This document shows, piece by piece, positions 1-8,099 of a stretch of DNA of 64,000 bases; the first letter of the stretch is position 1, and each line of letters starts with the position of its first letter. This DNA comes from Polyangia bacterium (GTDB taxonomy: Bacteria > Myxococcota_A > Polyangia > Nannocystales > Nannocystaceae). The stretch spans positions 273,132 to 337,131 of the forward strand of contig JAUIKS010000009.1 of NCBI GenBank assembly GCA_030430565.1. Direction: 5' to 3'. The notes under the pieces were generated by a model. The model searched no databases. It had not been told where the DNA came from and was given only the letters and a program-made list of their open reading frames with translations. Both the position numbers and the translations under genes were made by a program.

Positions 1-402
1 GTCACGCCGATGGTCCGCGGCGAGGCGCTCGCCGGGCCCAACGGGCTGTGCGCGAGCCCGCATGGTTTGATCATGGTCAATCGCGCAGGTGGCGTGTTTC
101 GCCTGGGCGCCGGGGGGCCGCAGCGGCTGGCGACGGCGCCGGCCGGCGGGCTCGACGGCGTGGTCGCCTGGGAGGCGGGCGGCGGCCTCTTGGTGTCGTC
201 GTGGGAGGGCGAGGCGGTCTACCGCGTGGACCTGTCCGCTGGAGCAGAGACGCCCGCGGCGGTGACGACGATCTTCGGCGCGGGCGAGGGCGGCGCGCTC
301 GTGTCGCCGGCGGACATCGGCTTCGACGCCCGGCGCCAGCGCCTGCTGATCCCGCAATTCAAGGAGAACAAGCTGCTGATCCGCCCGGTCGCGGCGCCGT
401 AG
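1..402 (+). CDS. SMP-30/NHL-type beta-propeller protein (C-terminal part)
   Basis: The frame is open from the first base, so the gene begins before the window and only about the last 133 residues are seen. The visible part has propeller-like strands and ends with the pattern SPADIGFDARRQRLLIPQF followed by KENKL, typical of the last blades of SMP-30/gluconolactonase and NHL-repeat proteins. Such proteins are usually periplasmic or secreted hydrolases or binding proteins; the substrate cannot be told. It converges with the minus-strand lipoprotein gene that ends 7 bases away, and no terminator hairpin is obvious in that gap. The family call is fairly safe, the function open. Confidence 0.7.
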   Translation, partial: VTPMVRGEALAGPNGLCASPHGLIMVNRAGGVFRLGAGGPQRLATAPAGGLDGVVAWEAGGGLLVSSWEGEAVYRVDLSAGAETPAAVTTIFGAGEGGALVSPADIGFDARRQRLLIPQFKENKLLIRPVAAP

Positions 403-408
403 GGGCGC

Positions 409-1260
409 TCAGCCGCGCCCGTCGTAGGGCCAGCAGCCGCTCTCCTCGTTGTCGACCGCGACCGTGACGAGCTCGATCGCCGGGAGCTCGAGCTCGACCA
501 CCGGCAGCGTGAACTCGAGCGGCTCCGGGAAGAGGTCGCAGGGCAGCTCGCCGGCCTCGACCGGATCGCCGGGCAGCGCGCCTGGCTCGAGCTCCGCCCA
601 GTACGCGTAGTGGCGCTGACGCTCCCCGTAGCCGCAGCCGATGAAGCAGCGGCACTCGGTGTACTCGCGGCGATCGAGCTGCGGCTTTAAAAGCGCGACC
701 ACGAGGGCGCCGTCCTCGTCGCGCGCGAGCACGCCCGTCGGATCGATCGTCGCGTGGACGTCGAGGCCGGCGCAGCGGGTCGAGGCCACCGCGCCGAGGA
801 ACACGCTGCGCAGCACTCGGCAGTTGTGACCGGTTCGGGCCTCCGTGGAGGTCTGGACCATGACGGTGCCGATCGCGTGCCCGGGCGGGTCGCCGTCGAG
901 CCGGTAGGGGCGACGGAGCTCGAGCAGTCGATCGTAGCTCCCGAGCGGCCGGAGGCCGCGCGCCTCGAGCGCGCGACGGAGGGACTGCTCGTTGAAGTCG
1001 TGCGCGCAGCTGATGTCGTCCGCCAGCTGAGCGCGGCGCGCCACGCAGCGGCGCTCGGCGAGCCCGGGCGGTGGAGGTGTCTCTCCGGGCATGTCGTCGA
1101 CGAACCAGCGCGCGTAGGTCGTGGTCTCGGGCGGCGCGGGCCTGCACGCGGCGCGGGGCTCGACGGGGAGCTCGCGGCGCCCCCGCGAGGCGACGCCGCA
1201 GGCGAGGCCGAGCGCGGCGCAGGCCAGCGTCGACATCGCGGTGGAGCTCGCGCGGCGCAT
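409..1260 (-). CDS. Hypothetical lipoprotein
   Basis: The 283-residue product starts with a basic stretch, a hydrophobic core and a lipobox-like LGLAC, so it is probably an outer-membrane or periplasmic lipoprotein. The mature part is rich in cysteine (for example ECRCFIGCGYGE near residue 210), suggesting disulfides outside the cytoplasm. I recognise no family. It lies 66 bases downstream of the CHAT gene on the same strand and could be co-transcribed with it. GC-rich codon use supports a real gene. Start: the first in-frame ATG before the signal peptide; a second ATG at residue 9 is also possible. Confidence 0.65.
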   Translation of the reverse strand: MRRASSTAMSTLACAALGLACGVASRGRRELPVEPRAACRPAPPETTTYARWFVDDMPGETPPPPGLAERRCVARRAQLADDISCAHDFNEQSLRRALEARGLRPLGSYDRLLELRRPYRLDGDPPGHAIGTVMVQTSTEARTGHNCRVLRSVFLGAVASTRCAGLDVHATIDPTGVLARDEDGALVVALLKPQLDRREYTECRCFIGCGYGERQRHYAYWAELEPGALPGDPVEAGELPCDLFPEPLEFTLPVVELELPAIELVTVAVDNEESGCWPYDGRG

Positions 1261-1326
1261 CCCGGTGATCGTAGTCAGGATGCGGAGCGCGCTCCACCGC
1301 GAAATTGGCGGAGGATGACGCGCGCG

Positions 1327-3156
1327 CTACAGCTCGCCGCCGAGCGCGTCGATCAGCCGCGCGCCTGGCTCTCCGTACAGGACCATGCTGGCCCAGCTGA
1401 TGTCGAACAGCCCGAAGCCGGTGGTCGCCTTGGCCCGGCACGCGCGCTCGGTCGCGGCGCGGGCGGTGTGCAGCGCGACGCCGAGCGTCGAGCGGCGCAG
1501 CATCAGCTCGCGGTAGAAGCTCGTCGCGAACAGCCGCCCCGGCTCGTCCGCGATCGGCCACAGCGGCGCGATGTAGGCCTCGACGCCTTGGTTGATGCAG
1601 GCGGTCGCGAGGCCGAAGACGTCGCCGGTGTACAGCGAGCTCGGCCTGTCGGAGCTCATGCCGGCGTCGCAGGCGTTCGCGTAGATGAGCCACGGCGGCG
1701 AGTTTGACCACGCGAAGGTGTTTCGCAGCTCGCTGGCCCACAGCGGCCCGTCGCTCAGCAGCCACGCGCTGCGCTCGGGGTGATTTGGGTAGAAGACGCC
1801 GTGCCCGGCGAAGTGCACGATGTCGTAGCCGCGGTCGCGCAGCAGGCGGCGCATGGCCGCGCGCGTCAGCGTGGTGTGGATGAAGACGTCGCGGTCGCGG
1901 CGGAAGTCCATGGCTGGGCCGAACTCGCGCGAGAGCTCCTCGAACAGCGCCGCGACCTCCTCGGCCTCGGCGCGCGCGCCCGTGAGCTGGGCGCTGGCGG
2001 GGTAGGGCGGGTGCAGCCGGGGGTCACCCACGATCAGCACGCGCAGCGGGTCGGTGTCGCGCTGCTCCGGCGGGATGACGCGGGTCGAGTCGGTCCAGAC
2101 CTGACGGCCGATAGCGAAGCGCTGGCTCAGCAGCTGCTCGCCGTCGCTCATCAGCTCCCAGGGGTAGCGCATCAGCTCGCGCGGGATCTGCAGCGCGAGG
2201 TGAATGAGGCGCCCGGGGCTCTCGCGCTCGAGCTCGGCGCGCATCAGCTCGAGCGGTCGCTTGAGGTCGCCGATGATGTCCTCGCCGAGGCTGCCGCCCA
2301 TCGACTGGAGATAGTGCCACTCGGCGTCGCTCGCCGCGGCGCTGCGCAGCAGCGAGTCGAGGCCCGAGAGCGCGTCCTCGATGGCCCGCGGGTTCACGCG
2401 GCGCAGGCCCTGGGGGAGCGTCGCGTTCGACTCGCTCGAGCTCAGGCGCACGCGGTAGCGCAGGTCATCGTCGTCGAGCGTCACCGCGGCGGCGCCGCGG
2501 CCGAGGTTGTAGGGCGAGTCAGGCTCCAGCGAGAGCGTCAGCAGCGGCGGCGAGGCGAGCGAGGCGAACTGCGCGTGGTGGGTCGCGTGTGGTCCCTCGT
2601 CGCCGCGCGGCGGCGCGCGGGTCTCCTCGGGACCCAGCGGCGCGTCGCGCTCGTCGAGCACCGCGACCATGGGGACGGCGGTCTCGAAGTTGGCGAGCCG
2701 CTGCAGCAGCGCGCCCCGCTGCGCGCCGCTGGTGTAGCTCAGCGCGGCGCGGACCATGTCCCACAGCTGGTGGGGCCGCGAGTTGAGGAGCAGGCGCGTC
2801 GCGGTGAGCAGCGAGTAGAGGTGCACGTCTTGGTGGAAGCGCAGCTCGAGGTACTCGGGCTCGTTGAGCTGCCCGTCGAGCGGGAGGTGGACGCGGAGCT
2901 CGTCGCCGTGACCGTTGAGCTGCTCACGCAGCGCCTCGCGGGCCCGCGTGATCGCGGTCCGGATCCGGTTCAGCAGCGGCCCGCTGCGGTGGTCCGCGAG
3001 GTGTTGCTCGAGCTCGTCGAGGAAGTCTCGGAGCGGTCGACCGCGCGCCTCGAGGCGCGTCGCTCCATGCGGATCATGCGGATCATGCGGACCATGCGGA
3101 CGATGCGGATCCGGGGCTGGAGGCGCCGCCGCGGGCGGAGGATCCTCCGCGATCAC
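1327..3156 (-). CDS. CHAT-domain (caspase-like) protein
   Basis: The 609-residue product carries a C-terminal CHAT domain, the bacterial relative of caspase/separase peptidases. The catalytic His lies in HFAGHG (about residue 430) and the catalytic Cys in YANACDAG (about residue 475). Around them are the family's usual VLIVGDP strand and a YIAPLWPIAD segment. The first ~300 residues have no clear TPR and no transmembrane segment. The extreme N-terminus is a low-complexity His/Pro/Asp run (HGPHDPHDPHG) encoded by a short tandem repeat, next to the palindromic tract upstream. CHAT proteases can be effectors in anti-phage systems. Here the gene lies on the same strand as the methyltransferase and helicase genes, but a terminator and 1 kb of repeats intervene. 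Start is GTG and not firmly supported. Confidence 0.85.
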   Translation of the reverse strand: MIAEDPPPAAAPPAPDPHRPHGPHDPHDPHGATRLEARGRPLRDFLDELEQHLADHRSGPLLNRIRTAITRAREALREQLNGHGDELRVHLPLDGQLNEPEYLELRFHQDVHLYSLLTATRLLLNSRPHQLWDMVRAALSYTSGAQRGALLQRLANFETAVPMVAVLDERDAPLGPEETRAPPRGDEGPHATHHAQFASLASPPLLTLSLEPDSPYNLGRGAAAVTLDDDDLRYRVRLSSSESNATLPQGLRRVNPRAIEDALSGLDSLLRSAAASDAEWHYLQSMGGSLGEDIIGDLKRPLELMRAELERESPGRLIHLALQIPRELMRYPWELMSDGEQLLSQRFAIGRQVWTDSTRVIPPEQRDTDPLRVLIVGDPRLHPPYPASAQLTGARAEAEEVAALFEELSREFGPAMDFRRDRDVFIHTTLTRAAMRRLLRDRGYDIVHFAGHGVFYPNHPERSAWLLSDGPLWASELRNTFAWSNSPPWLIYANACDAGMSSDRPSSLYTGDVFGLATACINQGVEAYIAPLWPIADEPGRLFATSFYRELMLRRSTLGVALHTARAATERACRAKATTGFGLFDISWASMVLYGEPGARLIDALGGEL

Positions 3157-3530
3157 GACACCTGTCGGCGACTCATGTCCGCGGGCGACGTCTGTCGGCG
3201 ACAGACGTCGTGATCACGACGTCTGTCCAATGCGACATGACAGACGTCGTGTTGGCGACAGACGTCGCGTTTTCCCGGAATTCGGACGTCTGTCAGCGAC
3301 AGACGTCGTGATCACGACACCTGTCGCGCGACAGGCGTCGTGATCACGACACCTGTCACCTGACAACGACGTCTGTCGTGTCACGCAGTGGCTCGAATAT
3401 GCTCGAATTCGTGCGTTTTCGCGCCAATTTGGGCATTTGCGAGCATGCATGAGACGACAGACGTCGTGTAGCGACATTTGTCGTGTCCTATCGGACATTT
3501 GTCGTGTGAACAGGACGTCTGTCGTGTCGC
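3157..3530. repeat. Array of palindromes built on CGACGTCTGTCG
   Basis: At least ten copies of CGACGTCTGTCG, its reverse complement or close variants (GACACCTGTCG, GACATTTGTCG) lie in both orientations. Around 3186-3225 two perfect palindromes share an arm: a 25-base one (12-base arms, 1-base centre) and a 28-base one centred on TGATCA. The tract includes a less GC-rich stretch (about 3390-3440) and has no credible gene. The palindromes could form hairpins or cruciforms or be binding sites. The tract runs up to the CHAT start codon and so may form part of its leader. Confidence 0.85.
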
Positions 3531-3539
3531 GTCGGCGAG

Positions 3540-4015
3540 GCCGCTCGCGGCCCAGGCCGGCGCGCAGCTCGACACGCTCGCGCTCGTCGGCGAGGCCGCG
3601 CTCGCGCTCGTCGCAGCTCGACGCCCGCGTCGCTCGTCGGCGAGGCCGCGCTCGCGCTCGTCGGCGAGACGCAGCTCGACGTGCTCGTCGGCGAGCCGCT
3701 CGCGTTCGTCGGCGAGGCCGCGCTCGCGCTCGTTGGCGAGGCGCAGCTCGACGCCCGCGTCGGCGAGGCCGCGCTCGCGCTCGTCGGCGAGGCGCAGCTC
3801 GACGCCCGCGTCGGCGAGGCGCAGCTCGACGCCCGCGTCGGCGAGGCGCAGCGAGGCGCAGCGAGGCGCAGCTCGACGCCCGCGGCGAGGCGCAGCTCGA
3901 CACGCGCGTCGGCGAGGCGCAGCTCGACACGCTCGTCGGCGAGGCGCAGCTCGACACGCTTGTCGGCGAGGCCGCGCTCGTCGGCGAGGCCGCGCTCGCG
4001 CTTGTCAGCGACGCG
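3540..4015. repeat. 24/27-bp GC-rich minisatellite
   Basis: Tandem units alternate between about 27 bases (GGCGAGGCGCAGCTCGAC plus ACGCTCGTC) and about 24 bases (GGCGAGGCCGCGCTCGCG plus CTCGTC), with some 12- to 18-base fragments. All unit lengths are multiples of three, so several frames stay open: one plus-strand frame reads VGEAQLDTL repeats and a minus-strand frame reads ADERVELRL repeats. No frame has a convincing start or non-repetitive domain, so I treat it as non-coding or as the degraded repeat region of a former gene. Confidence 0.85.
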
Positions 4016-4100
4016 AGGTCAAAAAACCAGTGCCAGAGAATGCCAAACTTGACGCAAATTTTCGCGTGGCGCCGCGTACTCGCGCGAGACCAAATACGCT

Positions 4101-4152
4101 CAAAACCCCCGCTAGGGCCGATCCCTATAACAGGAACGGATCTAGCGGGGGT
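4101..4152 (-). terminator. Rho-independent terminator of the truncated kinase
   Basis: Perfect 11-base arms (ACCCCCGCTAG at 4105-4115 and its complement at 4142-4152) enclose a 26-base loop region. On the minus strand the stem is followed directly by TTTT. It lies 8 bases beyond the kinase stop codon. Confidence 0.75.
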
Positions 4153-4159
4153 CTCTTGA

Positions 4160-4714
<555 letters not shown>

Positions 4715-4832
4715 CCGCGCGCAGGCTCCCGACGATGGCGGACGTGGGCGTCCTCGTCGCGCCGCCTCGCGCCAGCCCAGCCCCGGGCGGCGCGTGCTCG
4801 GGCGCGCGCAGGCTTGGAGGGTCTCCGCCGCG

Positions 4833-7800
4833 CTATCGATCGCTCGCGGAATTCCGAAAGCGGAGGTCGCGGTCTGGGATCGGGGCGCTCACGTTCTTCA
4901 GCGCTCGGATGCGCATGAAGAGCCCCTCCTTGCGAGGCGGCAGGACATCGAAGCCGAGGTGGCCGAGGTCGACGCAGAACTGCTCGACGTCATCGAATTT
5001 GTTCGCTGGCTCCCAGACGTGGAGCTCTCCGTCCACCCGAAGGCAGCGGTGCGCCTCGCGGAGGTACTCGGTGAAGTTCGCGCCCATGAGCGAGAGACAG
5101 AAGATCGCCACATCAAGGACGCCGTCGTCGACAGGGACGGCAGAGATGTCGCAGGCCTGCACGCTGTCGTTGATCGCGACGTGGTCGAAGCTGAGCACCT
5201 CGTGGCGCTCGCCCACCGCCTCCGCGATCATGGCCTCGCCGCAGCCGAGGTCCGCGACGACGTAGCCCTCCCGCTGCTCGAGCCAGCGGATCTCCTCCTT
5301 GAAGGGGATGACCTCCCAGCGCTCGCGGAGGGATCGATACATCGTGTGGTAGTGCGCCCACTCCTCGGGGTTGGCCTCGAGCCGCGTGTGGGTCCGCTGG
5401 CTGCTCGCGGCGTACCAGCGGTTGTTCATCCGCGAGAAGTCGCCGTAGCGCTGGGTGCGTCGCTTGATCTCGCTGGGCTCACGCGAGAGGGGGACCTTGA
5501 TCAGGCGTCGCTCGATGGTCTCGACGGCGCCGCTCTCGAGCCGCTCGAGCCAGCCCATAATGTCCTGCTGGGCTTGAGCGGGGGTGCGGAGGTTACCCTC
5601 GGGCACGACGCCGTCGACGGCCGCGTCGGCGATCGACTTCTTGTACTCGAGGCGGTGGAGCTTGGACTCGCAGTAGGACCAGCGCTCGCCGTTGACGTAG
5701 GCGAACGTGACGGGAATTACGACGGTGACCTTCTCGAACGCGCTCCCTTGTCGCCAGAGGCGCGCGCGCAGCTGCTCGTACTCGGCGTTGGTCCATGGGA
5801 GCGAGTTGATGATCAGCGTGTCGCAGACGTGCTGGAGACCGTCGACGCCGGTGCTCACGCGGCTGCTCGCGATGAGCACGTCGACCTGCCCGTTTGGTCT
5901 CTTGAACTCCTCGAGGTCGGAGTCGTCGCTCTTGCCGGTGTACAGGCCCGGGCGGAGGCCCGCTCGGATCACCGCCTCGCGGAGCTGGCTCGAGATGCCG
6001 TCGACGTAGTGCGTGTAGAGAAGCGTCTTCTTGCCCCGCTCGCAGTGCTCGATGATCGTCGGGACGCGGATCGTGGTGAGCACCCGCTCCATCTCGAGGA
6101 CGGTGCCGCGGCCGACCTCGCGTAGCTCCTGCAGGTGCTCGACGCAATCGACCTCGGGCTTGAGCGTCTCGAGCTGCGTCGCGTAGTTCGGCTTCCAGCG
6201 GGTGCCGAGCGTGACGAAGCGCTGATAGAGGCGCATGCAGTTCTGCACCGTCGCCTTGGTCTCGATCTCGTCGTGACGATGGCCCGTGATCAGCTCGATG
6301 AGGCTTCGGCCCTCCTGGAGGGTGTTGATCACCGGCGTCCCCGACATGCCGAGCACGCACAGCTCCGGGTTCTTCTTTCCGGACTCGAGGATGAGCCCCT
6401 GGACCAGGCGCTTGCGCCGGCTCATCGCCTTCTCGCTGCGCTGCTTGGCGAAGTGGATCTCGTCGATCACGATGAAGTCGACGACGTGCCGCGCGAGGAA
6501 GTCGACGAGCCTCTCCTCCGACGTCTTCAGCTGGAACTGCTCGTAATTCAGGATCAGGTAGTGCGGCTTGTTGGACATCGCGTCCGGCCACTGCGGCGTC
6601 CAGGTCTTCTTCTGGATGTGGAGGCCCGGGAAGGCGTTGTTGATCTCCTTCTCCCAGTTATCCACGACGGCGTTCGGGCAGCAGATGATCGTCAGGCCCG
6701 AGCGTGTCAGCCGCGTCGCCACGATGGCGCTCAGGGTCTTGCCGGCGCCCATCCCGGACCAGTTCCCGAAGCGCCTCCCCTCGGCCACGCTGACGGCGAC
6801 GTGTCGCTGCATGAGGTTCGGCTCCGCGATCGCGGCGGCGGGGGTGGGCCGGAAGGAGTAGCCCTCGGGGAGCTTCATCGACATCGCGGCGTCGTACTGC
6901 GCGAGGAAGCGATCGCGGACGATGGTGGAGTAGGCGTCGCCCTTGAACTCGCGGGCCTGCTTCTCGGCCTCGGCCGGCTTCATGTACGCGTGGCGCCAGA
7001 GCTTCGCCTGGGCGCTCTGGAGGAGGAACCGGACCGTCTCGGCGTCAGCGTTGGCGACGAAGACCGTATCGAGCGCCGCGAGGGCGTCGCGGGTCTGCAC
7101 GACGGGGAGCTCGCGCTCCCCGTCGTGCACGGTGCTCGTGGCCGTGACCGCCGCGGGGACGTCGAGCTCTCCCTCTTCCTCCAGGTACTCGCTGTCGGGC
7201 GCGTCCGGCAGCGCGTAGCGGTCGTCCTTCGAGCGCTCGAGCTGCTGCGCGACCGCGTCGACTCGCCCCTCGACTCGCTCGAGGGTGAGCTCCTCGTCCT
7301 CGGCGAAGTCGTCCACCAGCGACGGCTTACCGTCGGCGAATTTCTCGAGCTCTCCGACGGGGAAGCGCCCCGTGGTCAGCGCTTTGACAAACGCGGCCGA
7401 GGCCCTGCCGCGCAGCGCTCCCGCCTGCATGGCCAGGGCGAACATCTCGCTCGGCGTGAGGACGTCGATGTGCCCGAGCAGCGACCGGACGAACGTGCGA
7501 ATGCTGTCCACGGTCCACGCGCCGTAGCAGCGGGGGCAGCGGCCGTGGCTCCGCGTCCGCGACCGAACGACGGCCTGAAACTCGTGGCCTTTACTGCAGA
7601 GCCACCAGGCGGTCATCCTGTGGTCGGGCTCCACCTGCTCTGGAGCGAGGTCGCCGTTTTTGTGTGGATGCCACTCGGCGGCGAGCTCGGGGAAGTTGGC
7701 CGCGAGGCTCTCCGCCGAGAGCGCGCAGTGGGGGCAACCACCGTCGTTGGTCATCTGGAGGGGCGAGCGCTGGAAGGCGTGACCGTCCGCGCAGACCCAC

Positions 7801-8099
7801 CACACGTTCGCGGTGTGGCTCGCCGTGACATCAGTCGGTTTGGCCAGGTTCTTCCCTGGGTGCCAGCGCTTGACGAGGCCCGGGTGGGTGTCCGCGAGGC
7901 TGGAGCCGCCGAGCTCGCAGATGGGGCAGACGGGCTCCTTCGAGAGCATCCGCGGCTTGCGCTGGAACTCGTGACCCGCTCGGCATCGCCACCAGCAGGT
8001 CCGGTAGGCCCGCGCGGGGACCTTGGCCGCGGGCTCCTCGTTCTTCTCTTCGTGCCAGAGCACGAGGAGCGCGGGGATGTCCGCGACGGTCTTAGCCAC
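4833..8099 (-). CDS. Zinc-ribbon SNF2-type helicase fused to an Rrp8-like methyltransferase
   Basis: The 1,088-residue product has three parts. Residues 1-195 hold three treble-clef zinc ribbons of the DUF4379 type (C39/H43/C58/C61, C103/H107/C122/C125, C168/H172/C188/C191). Residues about 425-800 form a superfamily-2 SNF2-like ATPase: Walker A GMGAGKT (449-455), DEIH (546-549), SGTP (586-589), and a motif VI-like region QLRARLWRQG (776-785). Residues about 895-1068 form a class I methyltransferase with VADLGCGEA (948-956), FDHVAIN and FCLSLMGANF (1000-1009), which match the Rrp8 signature closely. The GTG start overlaps the stop of the adenine methyltransferase gene by 8 bases (GTGGCTAA), implying translational coupling. 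Likely role: a DNA-translocating partner in a defence or modification system (inference). Confidence 0.85.
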   Translation of the reverse strand: MAKTVADIPALLVLWHEEKNEEPAAKVPARAYRTCWWRCRAGHEFQRKPRMLSKEPVCPICELGGSSLADTHPGLVKRWHPGKNLAKPTDVTASHTANVWWVCADGHAFQRSPLQMTNDGGCPHCALSAESLAANFPELAAEWHPHKNGDLAPEQVEPDHRMTAWWLCSKGHEFQAVVRSRTRSHGRCPRCYGAWTVDSIRTFVRSLLGHIDVLTPSEMFALAMQAGALRGRASAAFVKALTTGRFPVGELEKFADGKPSLVDDFAEDEELTLERVEGRVDAVAQQLERSKDDRYALPDAPDSEYLEEEGELDVPAAVTATSTVHDGERELPVVQTRDALAALDTVFVANADAETVRFLLQSAQAKLWRHAYMKPAEAEKQAREFKGDAYSTIVRDRFLAQYDAAMSMKLPEGYSFRPTPAAAIAEPNLMQRHVAVSVAEGRRFGNWSGMGAGKTLSAIVATRLTRSGLTIICCPNAVVDNWEKEINNAFPGLHIQKKTWTPQWPDAMSNKPHYLILNYEQFQLKTSEERLVDFLARHVVDFIVIDEIHFAKQRSEKAMSRRKRLVQGLILESGKKNPELCVLGMSGTPVINTLQEGRSLIELITGHRHDEIETKATVQNCMRLYQRFVTLGTRWKPNYATQLETLKPEVDCVEHLQELREVGRGTVLEMERVLTTIRVPTIIEHCERGKKTLLYTHYVDGISSQLREAVIRAGLRPGLYTGKSDDSDLEEFKRPNGQVDVLIASSRVSTGVDGLQHVCDTLIINSLPWTNAEYEQLRARLWRQGSAFEKVTVVIPVTFAYVNGERWSYCESKLHRLEYKKSIADAAVDGVVPEGNLRTPAQAQQDIMGWLERLESGAVETIERRLIKVPLSREPSEIKRRTQRYGDFSRMNNRWYAASSQRTHTRLEANPEEWAHYHTMYRSLRERWEVIPFKEEIRWLEQREGYVVADLGCGEAMIAEAVGERHEVLSFDHVAINDSVQACDISAVPVDDGVLDVAIFCLSLMGANFTEYLREAHRCLRVDGELHVWEPANKFDDVEQFCVDLGHLGFDVLPPRKEGLFMRIRALKNVSAPIPDRDLRFRNSASDR

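Noticed and set aside
3157..3530. CRISPR array
   Set aside because: Repeats are short, palindromic, in both orientations and without uniform spacers; no cas genes are nearby.
3214..3957. Minus-strand 247-residue frame with SSCASPT repeats
   Set aside because: It is a read-through of the minisatellite and palindrome array; several other frames are equally open, and none has a domain or ribosome site.
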